Assembly: GCA_012934845.2 (NCBI GenBank)
Contig: WNNJ02003214.1
Location: 372,001-436,000, forward strand
DNA length: 64,000 bases
From: Pomphorhynchus laevis
Lineage: Eukaryota; Acanthocephala; Palaeacanthocephala; Echinorhynchida; Pomphorhynchidae
Direction: 5' to 3'
Positions within the stretch are counted from its first letter, which is position 1. Each line of letters opens with the position of its first letter. Of this stretch, positions 1 through 10,688 are shown piece after piece. Under the pieces are notes generated by a model that was not told the origin of the DNA, ran no database searches, and was given only the letters and a program-made list of their open reading frames with translations. The position numbers were made by a program, and so were the translations under genes.

Positions 1-68
1 TTCTCGAATTGTTTGAGAGTTCCGACAGCATGTGACTTACCATTTTACTTTTGGATTAATATTAAAAA

Positions 69-510
69 TTGTAATACATATATAATCCTGACGCGAAAGA
101 ATAACGGATGCCGTTTCGTCATCACAATGACTCATCAGTGCCAGATCCCTCCCACTACTAGATGCAGAGGAGGACTAGCAGACGAAATCAGCGAATGAAT
201 CATGTGAATGATGTACTAGAAAATTTCTAGTAACATCATCTAGAGTGCTGAATTAGCACTACAATAGCTTCACCGAATTGGATCATTAGCAAAAGCACTG
301 GCAAATGCCAGCGCAAGGTATCGGCTTACTTCTATATGAATTTACTCAAATGATACCATACCGCTTGAATTTCTTGTAATACATATAAGCCCGACGCGAA
401 AGAATGACGAAGGCCGTTTCATCATCACAATGACTCATCATTGCCAGTCCTCCTCTGCATCCATCTGTCACTGATGAATCATTGTGATGACGAAACGGCA
501 GTCGTCGCAG
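69..510. repeat. Direct and inverted repeats carrying hammerhead-like cores
   Basis: Positions 69-145 recur at about 388-447 (cgacgcgaaagaatgacg and catcacaatgactcatca). 404-442 is also inverted at 472-508. On the - strand at 105-138, CUGAUGAG, a perfect stem II GUCAU-UGUG-AUGAC, GAAAC and stem III CGG/CCG are present. On the + strand at 471-506, CTGATGA, TCAT/ATGA, GAAAC and CG/CG-UC are present. Stem I cannot be closed from adjacent bases, so these may be halves of a dimer or decayed copies. Confidence 0.55.
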
Positions 511-2335
511 TCTTCAATATAATATATTATAATATATTATATTATAATATTATAATGTAACTTCATTATAATTATTAATAACTTCATTATAATATTTATT
601 TAGTTTCTTTAACCCTAGTTCCAGAAAAGTTATTTAAATAAAACGTTTATTTTCTCTAGTTACAATGCTATATTTTTATATAAATATAGCATTTATAATA
701 TAATATATTTATATTATATTTATAAAAATAACTGTTGTTATATTACCTACATAATATATTGTTTTTGTAGCGCTATATTGTTTTTGTAGCGTATTCTGTA
801 ATCTTTTCGTTAATAAAAAACGGCGAGTGATGATGTAATTTAAGTTAAAAACAGTGTCAATTTACATTTACAGTAGCAAATTGAAACTTGTTTTTTGCTG
901 TCTTCTTATAAATCGACAACGCATTGCGTTTTAATTTCGAATGCATTACTATTTTTTCTAAATTAAATATTTAATTTAGAAAAAAATTTAATTTATCATT
1001 AGTTGTCGTATTGAACCCTCATTGTTCGAAAGCAGATTTACTAGCATCTAAACGGTTCGTCTCATTAACCAGACAAAATCCTATAGGCTTAAATTAGTAG
1101 CCAATTTATAGATTTAAAAAATGTGTAGTTTTGATGTTATCCATAATCTCCTCCGTAAAAGATGCGGATATCATTTAGAATACGAAATACATTTTGATAA
1201 TGTTATTTTGAATAATTGTTTTACTCCGAAGATATTGGCACATACATGAATTTCTAGCAATTGAACATTATAGCATCACACATATTAATAAGTTAATAAT
1301 GGCTAAACACAAAATGTATGATGATAACCATATAAGGAAAATCAAGATATACGTGATAGCTAAGATGCATGCGGTCAATTAAAACGAATTTTATGTGCCA
1401 ATGTGTACTGTTATTCAAGAAAGCAATGGCTGCTGGTAGAGACAACCGATCAATAAGTTCACAGTAAAGAGATTTTTCTCTTAAAAATAACGCTAAAGTG
1501 TAAGACGACATCTTTCTAGATAGTGAAAAATATGACTTAAGGTAATTCCACTTTATTCTGCTAATACTGCGGAAATTAGTTTGGATAAGATCAGACCAGT
1601 TATGTTTATATCGTACTGATTACTCAAGGACCATAGCTAATTCTACTGGCTAGCAGTATCTAAAAGAACTTAAGTGCTGCATCGAATTATACCATTCTGA
1701 AAGAAGAGTTTTCTAATCTTTTGAAATTACATTTACAGGTTTTTAATATTTTTATTTTTTAAATAAATAAAGTTTAGAAATAATTTTTTAAATCTTCCAA
1801 ACTTATGCCATATCTATTGTAAAGAACTCTATCGTAATGGAAAAAAGTTCTAATTGCTTAACCCGATGACATTTGAACTTTCTAACGATCGTAACGGCAC
1901 GGAAATATTTTATAGCCAAAGTTCAAATTGCTTGTTTTTTTTTGTTGTTGTTGTGGTCATGTAGGCGTGCGCCGGCATGCATTTACAACGTAAAAATAAA
2001 TCTTTTTTTAATCTGATTACAATATAAAAATTGCGACGGAGATAAATAAAGATCAATATACGACGATCTTACAACTATCTATACTAAACCTCATAACTGC
2101 CTCAGCATTTCGCAAATTCTCAAAAATCCATCATCCTACCCCTACAACGAATAATCAACTCTGCTGTTCTAGTGCTCTTTCGTCTCCGTCGCTTCAACCA
2201 CACAGCCCTATATCTTGACTAACTCTCCCGGCCTACCATCCACATCCACATCAAACTCCGCCTTCTTCTCGTAACTTTTCGTCTCATCGCTGTCGGCTCC
2301 CCATCGTTCATCAACCTTCCTTTCTTAGACGACAC
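511..2335. other. No gene recognised
   Basis: AT-rich, with short inverted runs (520-560, 940-990). The AG-poor, GC-richer part from 2.04 kb probably belongs to the LINE remnant that follows. The S0 exon of the BK gene could hide here but was not found. Confidence 0.6.
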
Positions 2336-2590
2336 TTGCCTCACCTTGCTATCGCTGCGTTCCCGTCATACATCTTACTCTACGTTTCTAATTACTCCAA
2401 CAACTACGGTCTCCGATCCTTCCTCGTCGCCTCCTCACTCGTATGGAATCAACTCCTTCTCGACATCCGCCGCGCTCCCTTATTTGTCACATTCAAACAC
2501 CTCCTCCGTTCACACCTTCTCGACACATTATACGAATTTATAAATTTCTATTTGAGCTTGTGTAAAATAACGCAATTAGTAAGAAGATGA
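2336..2590 (+). mobile_element. 3' remnant of a LINE reverse transcriptase (CR1/L2-like)
   Basis: The 84-codon frame contains YGLRSFLVASSLVWNQLLLD and IRRAPLFVTFKHLLRSHL. This resembles the C-terminal tail common in CR1/L2-type LINEs (R..S....A..LWN.LP..IR...S...FK..L). The GC-rich, pyrimidine-rich stretch from about 2.04 kb is probably part of the same remnant, but no earlier motif can be read. The family is uncertain. Confidence 0.55.
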
Positions 2591-2945
2591 ATTATTAATT
2601 CGAATAAATCCTAATAAAATTAATAAACAATAAATTAATAATTTATAAGTTAATAATTATAGAATTAATTAATAAATTAATTATATTAATCCTTATAAAA
2701 TTATTCAAAATTATTATAGAATTAAACTTTGATTCTTAAATTTAACTTTTATAATATATAAAAATACAACATTGTAGGATATTGCCATTTTTTAAATTAT
2801 TTAAAATTAGTTTATTTAATTGATACTTGATTCTCAAAATATAGTGAAAGCTATATATTCATATTCTCGAATTATTGCTGTTTTAGCTTTTTATAAAAAA
2901 ATATAAAAATTCAAATTTATAAAATGTCCAATTTTTGTGTTTTAG
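2591..2945. other. AT-rich stretch before the first placed BK exon
   Basis: Nothing recognised apart from the acceptor at 2944-2945. Confidence 0.6.
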
Positions 2946-3098
2946 TTGAAAACATGTGAAACAACATTACCCGGAAATTCACTATTGGGAGAAGTTAAAG
3001 ATTCTCATGTTAAGCCTCGCAAACAAGACTGGCCAACATATTCAAGAGAAATTGCAAGAGAGCTTGTTACTGCACAACGTCAAAGTGGACGGTTTTTG
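2946..3098 (+). CDS. BK channel exon: S0-S1 linker and start of S1
   Basis: Acceptor ttttag and donor gtattt bound 51 codons in phase 0. The translation ends WPTYSREIARELVTAQRQSG followed by RFL, which aligns with the Slo1 segment just before S1 ([20 protein letters not shown] in human). The start of the exon is rich in K, D and E, as expected for the cytosolic S0-S1 linker. It is the first exon I can place; the upstream exon with S0 was not found. Confidence 0.75.
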
Positions 3099-3145
3099 GT
3101 ATTTAAATGTTAACGTATTTTCTTATCAATCACCTCTTTTTAAAG

Positions 3146-3210
3146 GCGACGTGCGTGTTGTTTTGTAGTATCGGATCACTTGTAATGTACATTATCGACA
3201 CGTATCGAAG
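3146..3210 (+). CDS. BK channel exon: S1 helix
   Basis: Bounded by acceptor taaag and donor gtattt after an intron of only 47 bp. It encodes ATCVLFCSIGSLVMYIIDTY, matching Slo1 S1 (LSIGALVIYFID in human). It starts in phase 0 and leaves two bases, so the next exon must begin with one completing base. Confidence 0.8.
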
Positions 3211-3866
3211 GTATTTTCATCCTGTTTCTCAAAATAGCAATTGAGCGTTGATATTAGTTTCAAAATCAATTTTTGAATTAAATTTTTAAAATTATTTAAA
3301 TTTTAAAAGATATTTTTAATTAAATTGTTTTCAACTTTACAGTGCTTCAAATTTAATTCAAAATAAATAATTAATATTATAAATTAATAAATAAATAATT
3401 AATTAATATTTATTAATAAATATATAATATTTATTCCAAATAAATAATACCAATCATAAATAATAAACAATCATAAATAATATGATTGATTCAAATGCAT
3501 ACTACATTGTTACGACTACCAAGTAATTTTATGAATTTCCAAATAAATTTAGCTATTAAATTACAAAGATTTTATTGTAATTGATTTAATACTTCACAAA
3601 AGTTGTGAAGACATCATTTTATATTAAGATACCTAATCAATTAAGATATTTAAAGGTGAAATTTATTTTAATAAAATTATCTGAATGAATATTTTTAACT
3701 AAATTATTTATAACCAAACTCCTATTTGCCTTTATTGATTTTAATTAAATTAATGAATTCAAATAATTTATTTTAAATTAATTTAAATTAATTTTATCTA
3801 AATAACCTTATCGGTTTTTACCAATAAAATAACTGAATTATTTATAACCAAACACATACCTTATAG

Positions 3867-3929
3867 GTGTTTGTATAATTCAAAACGATGTACGCTTTTA
3901 TCAGAAGACATACTGGAATTGGAAAGAAG
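3867..3929 (+). CDS. Tentative BK channel exon: S1-S2 extracellular loop
   Basis: After the acceptor ttatag an open stretch in the required starting phase encodes RCLYNSKRCTLLSEDILELE. This suits the Cys-containing S1-S2 loop of Slo1. The only nearby donor (gtgaat at 3930) leaves one base, which does not fit the phase-0 start of the S2 exon at 5363. Either a further small exon lies between them or this call is wrong. Confidence 0.3.
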
Positions 3930-4452
3930 TGAATAAACAACGTCGTCTTTACTCGGTAGCTTATCAATGTAATTGAAGAAGTGTTCTAAACTTATAAATA
4001 TAATCAAAACAACAAAAAATCATGTCACTCTTAAATAAGTAAAGCATTACAGATATCAAAAATGTCTTAACATGTTTACAGCAAATTATAAGACTTGTAT
4101 TATGCATATAAGAATTTTCAAGTTTATTCAAGGGTATGTCAAGCTTTTAATAAAGTTGAAAAAATGTAGGTGCAAGATATGTAATGAATCATAAAATTGT
4201 TTTAAATATAATACATTATTTACATACATTTGCAAAATAATTGACTATAAATTTTCACAAATCTTATTAGAAGATTTGTGATTTATTATTTTCGGATCTA
4301 AGAAAACTACAAAGATTAGGAAATTTGCATATCTCATATTGTTCAGCTTTAAAATGCAATATTTTTTATTGTTTTATTAATGCATGTTTGTCAAAAGTGA
4401 AATTCAAATCCAAATGCATTATATGGAATGCGAAATAATTTTATGTATTAAT

Positions 4453-4535
4453 GGTACACGTGTGTACTAAAGGTACAGTGTGTACTAAGGGTACACGTAT
4501 GTACTAAGTGTACATGTGTGTACTAAGGGTATACA
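4453..4535. repeat. Minisatellite of about 20-bp units
   Basis: Four to five imperfect copies of ggtacacgtgtgtactaa in a BK intron. Confidence 0.8.
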
Positions 4536-5362
4536 TGTCTTAAACATGTATTCATGTCTTTACATGTATTTATCTTGATTTAACAAGTGACGAAAAAAAT
4601 GAATGCTCAATAATGGCATCCATCTGACATTAAGATTTTGTAGACGTGAATCGTCATCATGTATCATCGCGTTTTAAGATATGCCGCCATTTAAAGCTGG
4701 TATTATACTGTTATTATTCTGATTATATAATTAAAAATTATATATTTTAAATAATTAATTAAATATTAAATATGAATTATTAGATTTTACATTAAATAAT
4801 TAAATATTAATTATTTAATATTTTAATTAAATAATTAAATATTAATATTTTGATAGATAATTAAAGGGGTTCTAAATTTAGATGTCTTACTATATGCGTA
4901 CCATCTCGGATTGTTTTAATAGTTACATTAATGCCGCTATTATTTACATTTGAGTTTGATCCACAGAAAATAAAACGAGTTCTTAATATAGAACCCTTTA
5001 TTTAAGGCACACTTTAGATTATGCTCAATATATCCTAAAGTAATAAAAATTTGTAATGATTTTGTAAAAATACAAATATATTTTATCAACTTAAGATTGT
5101 AAATTTCAGATTACATTTCTAAATCAAAGATAATGAATTTTAATTTTGGCTTGTTTATTTTAAGAAACATGATGGAACAAGTATAAATTGAAAATTTCAT
5201 CTTATTTGTTTTATGCATTTTGGATAGAAAATAATTTAACTATTTTCATTTAATTACAATTGTTCATAAAATATTTATAAAATATTTCGTAAGTTTTTCA
5301 TTAAATTTGCTTAGTTTAGTAAGGGAAGGGCATGTCTTGCATCACCATTTTACAAATTACAG

Positions 5363-5413
5363 CTGCTTGATCAATGTTTCAACATATTCTTTCTAATTTT
5401 CTTCTTTATAAGG
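5363..5413 (+). CDS. BK channel exon: S2 helix
   Basis: Seventeen codons between acceptor ttacag and donor gtactg, phase 0 on both sides, encode LLDQCFNIFFLIFFFIR. This aligns with fly Slo QIDLAFNIFFMVYFFIR. It is followed by a 52-bp intron and the exon beginning FIAA, exactly as the family requires. Confidence 0.85.
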
Positions 5414-5465
5414 GTACTGTAATCCATTAAAAACAATATTGTTAACCCGTTATTTTATTTTATAG

Positions 5466-5577
5466 TTTATTGCAGCCTACAATAAATTAGCATTTTGGTT
5501 TGAATTATCAAGTTTGGTCGATTTTTTTACTGTACCACCGTCGTTTGTTGCACTGTTTCTTCACAGAAATTGGCTAG
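5466..5577 (+). CDS. BK channel exon: S2-S3 and S3
   Basis: It encodes [20 protein letters not shown] then [17 protein letters not shown], a strong match to human Slo1 [20 protein letters not shown] and FTVPPVFVSVYLNRSWL. The donor gtgagc leaves one base of a Gly codon that the next exon completes. Confidence 0.95.
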
Positions 5578-6424
5578 GTGAGCTGTTGTGCACATATTGT
5601 TGGGTAATATGATTTAATGAATTCTAATTTTTAGACAATAAAAATAACGAATAATTACTAAATACTTTGAATTATTTATTTTCTAACTTTATATAATTTA
5701 TATAAAATATAAATTATAAATATAAATATAATATAATATATTATAAAATATATTAATAAAATATTTTATTATAATAAAATATTTATTATATATTTTACCT
5801 ATAAAAAATAAAAGTAAGCCTGAAAATGCATATTTTTGGCATTTGTGAAAAATGACAGATCGATTGTATACACGTGGTCTACAATTTAAGAGTCCATCAA
5901 ACATTTTGTCTCTTCGAATCTTTTATCTATCTCATTATGCATATACATTCATAATGGGTGTAGTATATACGACAATTGTTTCTACCATTATTTCGAAGTA
6001 AAATATAAGAGTTAAATTCCGTTTATCGATAAATTTCGACTAAATCTCATATTTAGCAAATTAATTATCGACTATTTTAATAGTCAATAGTTATATGTGA
6101 CAGTCGTTAAAAATTCGATAAATTTTTAATGACATTCAATAAATTTTTATATTATTTATCATAAATTAATAGAATTTAACTAAAATTAATAGCAAACAAA
6201 ATAGAAAACTCAATAACAATAAAGTAATTTATATTAAATTATAATTCAAAATACTTAATGATTTTGAAATTATTTATACTTTAAAATATCATAATCGCAT
6301 TAGACATTGTTTTATTCAGTAAAATGAATGATAAATTTTTAATATTTTATATTTTACAATTTAAATTACTAAAAATTGCTATTACAATTTCTATTAGAAT
6401 TAAAAATATTAGAATTTTTATAAA

Positions 6425-6550
6425 AATTTTACAGAGGCCGAAACCTGATAACACAGCAGCTTCTGATAAATTCTAATATTTATTCTGATTCATCATATGT
6501 TATTTAATAGATCATTCATAAAAATTGACTTTTATTTTAATGTTCTTTTT
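6425..6550 (+). repeat. PLE terminal-repeat (pLTR) remnant
   Basis: Contains ggccgaaacctgataaca, cttctgataaattc and the downstream catcatatgttattt and attgacttttatttt blocks shared with the repeats at 6.69, 7.29, 16.7 and 49.8 kb. Confidence 0.7.
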
Positions 6551-6689
6551 AAATTGATATAAAATCTTTTATTAAATTTTTAAATTATTTATTATTATTT
6601 ATTATTTTATTATTTTATTTTTATTGTAAAATATTTTTATTTATAAATATTTATTCTTTATAATTATTTACTTTTAATTTATTATAAAA

Positions 6690-6805
6690 TTCGAAACTCA
6701 GTAAGCTAATCTGCTAACATAGCAGTTCCTCCTGATAATCACTAATCCTTATTCTGATTCATCATATGTTATTTATTAGATCATTCATAAAAATTGACTT
6801 TTATT
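6690..6805 (+). repeat. PLE terminal-repeat, left of a direct pair
   Basis: Nearly identical to 7318-7440, including tcgaaactcagtaagctaat and tagcagttcctcctgataat. The pair flanks the endonuclease fragment at 6.8-7.2 kb. Confidence 0.75.
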
Positions 6806-7217
6806 ATAGCGCATATTGATGCTGATAAATGCGCTTGGAGAATGTTTGTCGGGTTTGTCCTACATAGCCCGCGTCACAATCTTGGCAAGGAATGCGGTAT
6901 ACGCCACTTACAGGAGACAATTTAGGTTTCTTTTTGAACATCCCAGATAAAGTGCAACTTCTTTTGTGGTAATTCGAATATTCGTCAATCCTGAGCGCTT
7001 TAGATCGTTTTGTAGTGATCTGCTGCACGAGTTGTTGATAAAGGTAGTGCCAATATACGAGGTCAGACTTGGGACTGTGTTTGTTCTAACCTCATCAGGG
7101 TTAGATAAGTTCATGCGACGACGTAGGAGTTTTTTTGACTGTTTTTCAGCCATAATGATTGCCCATTTTGGGTATCCTCTTTGTGTTAGTTTTTTCTTTA
7201 CGGTCATTTGTTCGTAA
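6804..7217 (-). mobile_element. PLE endonuclease-region fragment of a different family
   Basis: Two overlapping - strand frames: KLTQRGYPKWAIIMAEKQSK (pre-endonuclease region) and SPVSGVYRIPCQDCDAGYVG QTRQTFSKRIYQHQ (GIY-YIG core with Cys pair). The sequence is unlike the A/B family. It sits between two direct copies of an A/B-type terminal repeat (6.69-6.80 and 7.29-7.44 kb), so it probably inserted into one. Old and broken. Confidence 0.7.
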
Positions 7218-7284
7218 AAAGCGGTTCGTTTAGATGAGCAAATAAGAGCTCATCTAAATCTTTATCAAATAAGAGCTCATCTAA

Positions 7285-7445
7285 TTCTTTATAATTATTT
7301 ACTTTTAATTTATTATAAAATTCGAAACTCAGTAAGCTAATCTGCTAACATAGCAGTTCCTCCTGATAATCACTAATCCTTATTCTGATATATCATATGA
7401 TATTTATTAGTTCATTCATAAAAATTGACTTTTATTTTAAATTTT
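7285..7445 (+). repeat. PLE terminal-repeat, right of a direct pair
   Basis: Second copy of the 6.69-6.80 kb repeat. Just before it, 7.23-7.28 kb holds two direct copies of aaataagagctcatctaa, possibly a short duplication made at insertion. Confidence 0.7.
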
Positions 7446-7675
7446 AATTATAAATTTTAACTTGATATAAATATAAATTGTATGAAAACTTGTATAATTA
7501 TTTATTATTTATAATTATTTATCTTTATCTTTATACAGTAGAAACTACGTAGATCCAGTTATCTGATTTGATTAGTATATCAAAGTATTATATTATTTAT
7601 TATGATTTATTACAAAAATAAATATTTATATATTAAACTAAAATTAAATCAAAGGACTAACCTTTTTTTTATTAG

Positions 7676-7827
7676 GCTTTAGATTTCTTAGAGCAATTCG
7701 TTTAATCAATATTCCTGATCTTCTTCTTTATACTGGTGTACTTCGATCCACCAGAACTATTTCAATATCAAGATTATGTGCCAATTTTGCAGCGTTCCTT
7801 ATTTGTGCCGCTGGGTTTGTTCATTTG
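7676..7827 (+). CDS. BK channel exon: S4 voltage sensor, S4-S5 linker and S5
   Basis: Acceptor attag and donor gtaagt bound 50 codons plus two bases. S4 reads FRFLRAIRLI, keeping the three regularly spaced Arg residues of Slo1 S4. S5 ends LICAAGFVHL, matching TAAGFIHL in human. The segment between them (NIPDLLLYTGVLRSTRTISI) is more diverged than in insects or vertebrates. Confidence 0.95.
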
Positions 7828-8459
7828 GTAAGTTTTAAATAGTAAGCAAATAATTAAGTTATTTGAATTATTAAATTCATTCTAAATTATTGTTGTTCAT
7901 TAAAAGAAAATTAATCTGCGAATTCTTTTTATCAACTACTTTATTTTATATTATTTTATTATTTATTTACAATTTATCCCTTATTTAAATAAATTGATAT
8001 TTATTTTATAACTCAAAGATTGATAACCTTTTTAAATAAAATTTTTAAAGATTTAATTACCTTTTTTGAAAGTAAAATAAGTAAACAAATTGACAAATTA
8101 GATTTATGAAAAGGCTAGAAGTATCTAGCGACTGTCATATAGAATCAAATAAGTACATTAAATAGATTTTCGATAATGTGGTAACGAGTAAACATTCATA
8201 CAATGATATAAATAAATATGATATATAATCCGAAATTTAGATAAACGTGAGCACATCCGATTGATATGATATTGATATATTTTTATGAAGTTTTGTCAAC
8301 ATCTAGATTATATTTTCACCCGGTCATATTTATATTTTTGTATGTAGTCTTTGTTGTTATATTTCGCCTTATATCCAATGGTCAAAATTTTTAATTGTTT
8401 ATTGTTCGTGTTTCGAAAACGTCTTAAAAGGCGAAGCTAGTACAATAAATTCGATTTTT

Positions 8460-8712
8460 TTTCAACAGTCGTAAGTGGCTGGCTAGATTATCTAGCAATG
8501 CTTTCATACATTTTTTATCGTAAAGCAGAAAACAGACACGACAAATATTTTTTTATTTAAACATTTCTTTATTTCAACATTAGGAAAATTGTAATCAGAT
8601 TAAACTGATTACAACTTTTTCAGAAAAACGTTATATTTGTTAAATTTTTTAAATCTTGTTACAATTTTGCTGACGAAGCCGAGAGGCAAAACTGTTTTCT
8701 GTTTTACGATAT
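8460..8712. mobile_element. MITE-like unit with short inverted ends
   Basis: cgtaaagcagaaaacag (8520-8536) and ctgttttctgttttacg (8689-8706) are inverted copies about 150 bp apart. Inside lie a second inverted pair (ttgtaatcag/ctgattacaa, 8588-8615) and the hammerhead remnant near 8670. No coding capacity; target-site duplication not evident. Confidence 0.4.
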
Positions 8713-8727
8713 ATATTGTGTTAAAGT

Positions 8728-8825
8728 ATAAATTGAAAAGCAGCCCAGGATCCACGAGGGATTCCATTTATGTTAGAAATATTAATGGAATCCCTCGTGG
8801 ATACTGGGCTGCTTTTCAATTTATA
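8728..8825. repeat. Near-perfect 41-bp palindrome
   Basis: Arms 8728-8768 and 8784-8825 (core cagcccaggatccacgaggg and its complement) differ at about two positions around a 15-base spacer. The arms have far higher GC than the surroundings, suggesting two head-to-head copies of a short imported sequence. Confidence 0.8.
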
Positions 8826-8924
8826 ATTTAACAAAATATGATTTAATCTATTTATAGATCAGCAGATAACTACATAGATTTGTTTCAGTGTGTGTTAAGG
8901 TACCATTAAATAAGAGTCATGTTC

Positions 8925-8968
8925 ACGCTACTGAAGAGTCTCGTAAGGACGAAACACATGTCTAGCGT
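8925..8968 (+). ncRNA. Hammerhead ribozyme (type I, minimal), complete core
   Basis: All conserved positions and three stems are visible. Stem I ACGCTA (8925-8930) pairs with TAGCGT (8963-8968). The CUGANGA box is CTGAAGA (8931-8937). Stem II is GTC/GAC around a 7-nt loop. GAAA is at 8951-8954. Stem III is CA/UG with a 2-nt loop, followed by UC, so cleavage is predicted after 8962 (GUC). A very short stem III is what is reported for ribozymes of PLEs and animal retrozymes, which often work as dimers. Confidence 0.85.
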
Positions 8969-9328
8969 TGATTTCATTGCGTTCGATTACGCATGGTTTG
9001 AGTTCATTGGATTACTGGGCGCACACTTTGGTAAATAGATGTAGTTCGCTCCGGTTTCAATCTGAACATTATATATAGACAGTCCTGGTTGAATCAAATC
9101 TTTAATTTATTTATTGGTCCTCCGATGATCCCAGGCGGCGGTGCTGTTTCCTTTGAAATATATTATATTGGTCATTTAGTGATCCCGCTGATGTTTATTA
9201 CACTGAAAAGAATTCACTGCATTGCATTGACTTCGAAAGCGCAAACTACGTCATGCAATTAGCATATAGTAAATTCTTTCTGCTTTAATCTATATATAGT
9301 ATGTTTTTCATGTGTATACACTGTATTG

Positions 9329-9374
9329 CTGCAACTGATGAGGCTTAAAGGCGAAACGGTACGCCGTCTTGCAG
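9329..9374 (+). ncRNA. Hammerhead ribozyme (type I), complete core
   Basis: Stem I CTGCAA (9329-9334) pairs with TTGCAG (9369-9374). CTGATGA is at 9335-9341. Stem II (9342-9352) is short and slightly imperfect. GAAA is at 9353-9356. Stem III CGG/CCG closes loop TACG, followed by UC at 9367-9368, the predicted cleavage site. It lies 404 bp after the ribozyme at 8925 in the same direction. Confidence 0.83.
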
Positions 9375-9473
9375 TGTAGAAGCATGAAATCCTATATATA
9401 ATTTAATTGCAGAATTGTTTACACTGTGGTCCGGGAGCCTACAAGCTACAGTTTTATAATCAAGAATTTTGCT

Positions 9474-9730
9474 AAAACCGGAGTTTGATTACAAACAGAT
9501 CAGATTTTGTTAGCACTTCTAGACGAGCTGATGGTAGCCTGCAGCACTCATCAGTGTGGTGATCTCCATCAGTCGTTTTTGCTGCCTTGTGATATATAGT
9601 TTTAAATATATCACAATGCAGCCGAAACGACTGATGGTAGTTCACCCTACTGATGAGTGCTGCCGGCTACCATCAGATCGTCTAGAAGTGCTAACAAAAT
9701 CTGCTCTACTTGTAATCGAACTCCGGTTTT
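9474..9730. repeat. 257-bp foldback (inverted repeat with about 124-bp arms)
   Basis: The left arm 9474-9597 and right arm 9607-9730 are about 85-90% complementary around a short AT spacer. Arms contain gttagcacttctaga and catcagt. The right arm holds gcagccgaaacgactgatgg and ctactgatgagtgctgc, that is GAAAC and CUGAUGAG boxes with complementary GCAGC/GCTGC outside them. Confidence 0.8.
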
Positions 9731-9769
9731 GACAACATTCTTTTATATATAATTTAATATATATCATAT

Positions 9770-9845
9770 ATTATAATATATATAATATTATAATATATAT
9801 TATATCTAATATTATAATATATATTATATATTTTTAATATATAGT
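9770..9845. repeat. Low-complexity AT repeats
   Basis: taatatatattatat-type repeats immediately after the 257-bp foldback. No function is visible. Confidence 0.7.
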
Positions 9846-10688
9846 TTTGTTCTCAAAATCACAATATTTCTCTTTAGCTTCAGCTGTTATCTTCAAATTT
9901 TACCGAAATACAGAAAATCATAACATAAACTACGAAATGTGATGATCATCACTTTTTTGTTCATATCAATTCTTTTAAAGTATACAATTTATTCTTTATT
10001 ATATATATCTTGTATGTTTCGAGTAAGATAAACTATGAATTTATGTTTTAGAACTGTATTTTGTTTTGTTTTTTTATTTAACAAATAAATGCTTTGTTTT
10101 AAAAAAATTTGAAACAAGATTTATAAGTAAAGTTTCATACAGTCAACATGAAAATATGAATAATAAGAGAGCTAAAGCTTAATTATCTTATCATCATTTT
10201 ATATTATTTTTAAAATTTTTATGCGAATTATTGAATTATTATTGCATATATTACTAAATCCAACTAATAATTAAAAAAATTAAATTATTAAAATTAAACA
10301 TTTAAATTTAATGTTAGAAGCTTTTCATGAAATAATTGAATATATAAGTGCATATCTTACATTTATAGTTAGATATTTTACATTTATAATTTTGTCAATC
10401 AATTTAAGTGTAAACAAGTACTTAATATTAAATATTAATATTAGATTAATAATATAAAGGTATAATAATATATAATATAATATAAGAAGTTGTACACAAA
10501 TTAAGTAGAGATAGTTGCTTGTTTGTATTTTATAACATTTTCACTTTTATTTAATAATAATTATATATAATAATATAAAATATAATATAAAGTTAATAAT
10601 ATTATAAAGTTAGCTTAGAATATTAATCTAAAAATGTGTTTAAATATTTCTATTGAATTACTTAAATTTAAGAATATAAATGTTCTAG

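Larger units (their letters stand above)
3211..5362 (+). other. BK intron(s)
   Basis: Holds the tentative exon at 3867 and the minisatellite at 4453; otherwise AT-rich sequence without recognisable content. Confidence 0.6.
5578..7675 (+). other. BK intron with PLE pieces
   Basis: 5578-6424 is AT-rich with nothing recognised. The PLE terminal repeats and endonuclease fragment follow. 7446-7675 includes a decayed terminal-repeat end (cagttatctgatttgatt). Confidence 0.65.
7828..10688 (+). other. BK intron with ribozymes and foldbacks
   Basis: Contains the MITE-like unit, palindrome, two hammerhead ribozymes and the 257-bp foldback. 9846-10688 is AT-rich with nothing recognised. Confidence 0.7.

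Noticed and set aside
1293-1511. 72-codon - strand frame
   Set aside because: No recognisable motif and no codon bias; expected by chance at this length.
2336-2590. S0 exon or start of the BK gene in the 84-codon frame
   Set aside because: The sequence resembles a LINE tail (LVWNQLLLDIRRAP) and not the S0 segment.
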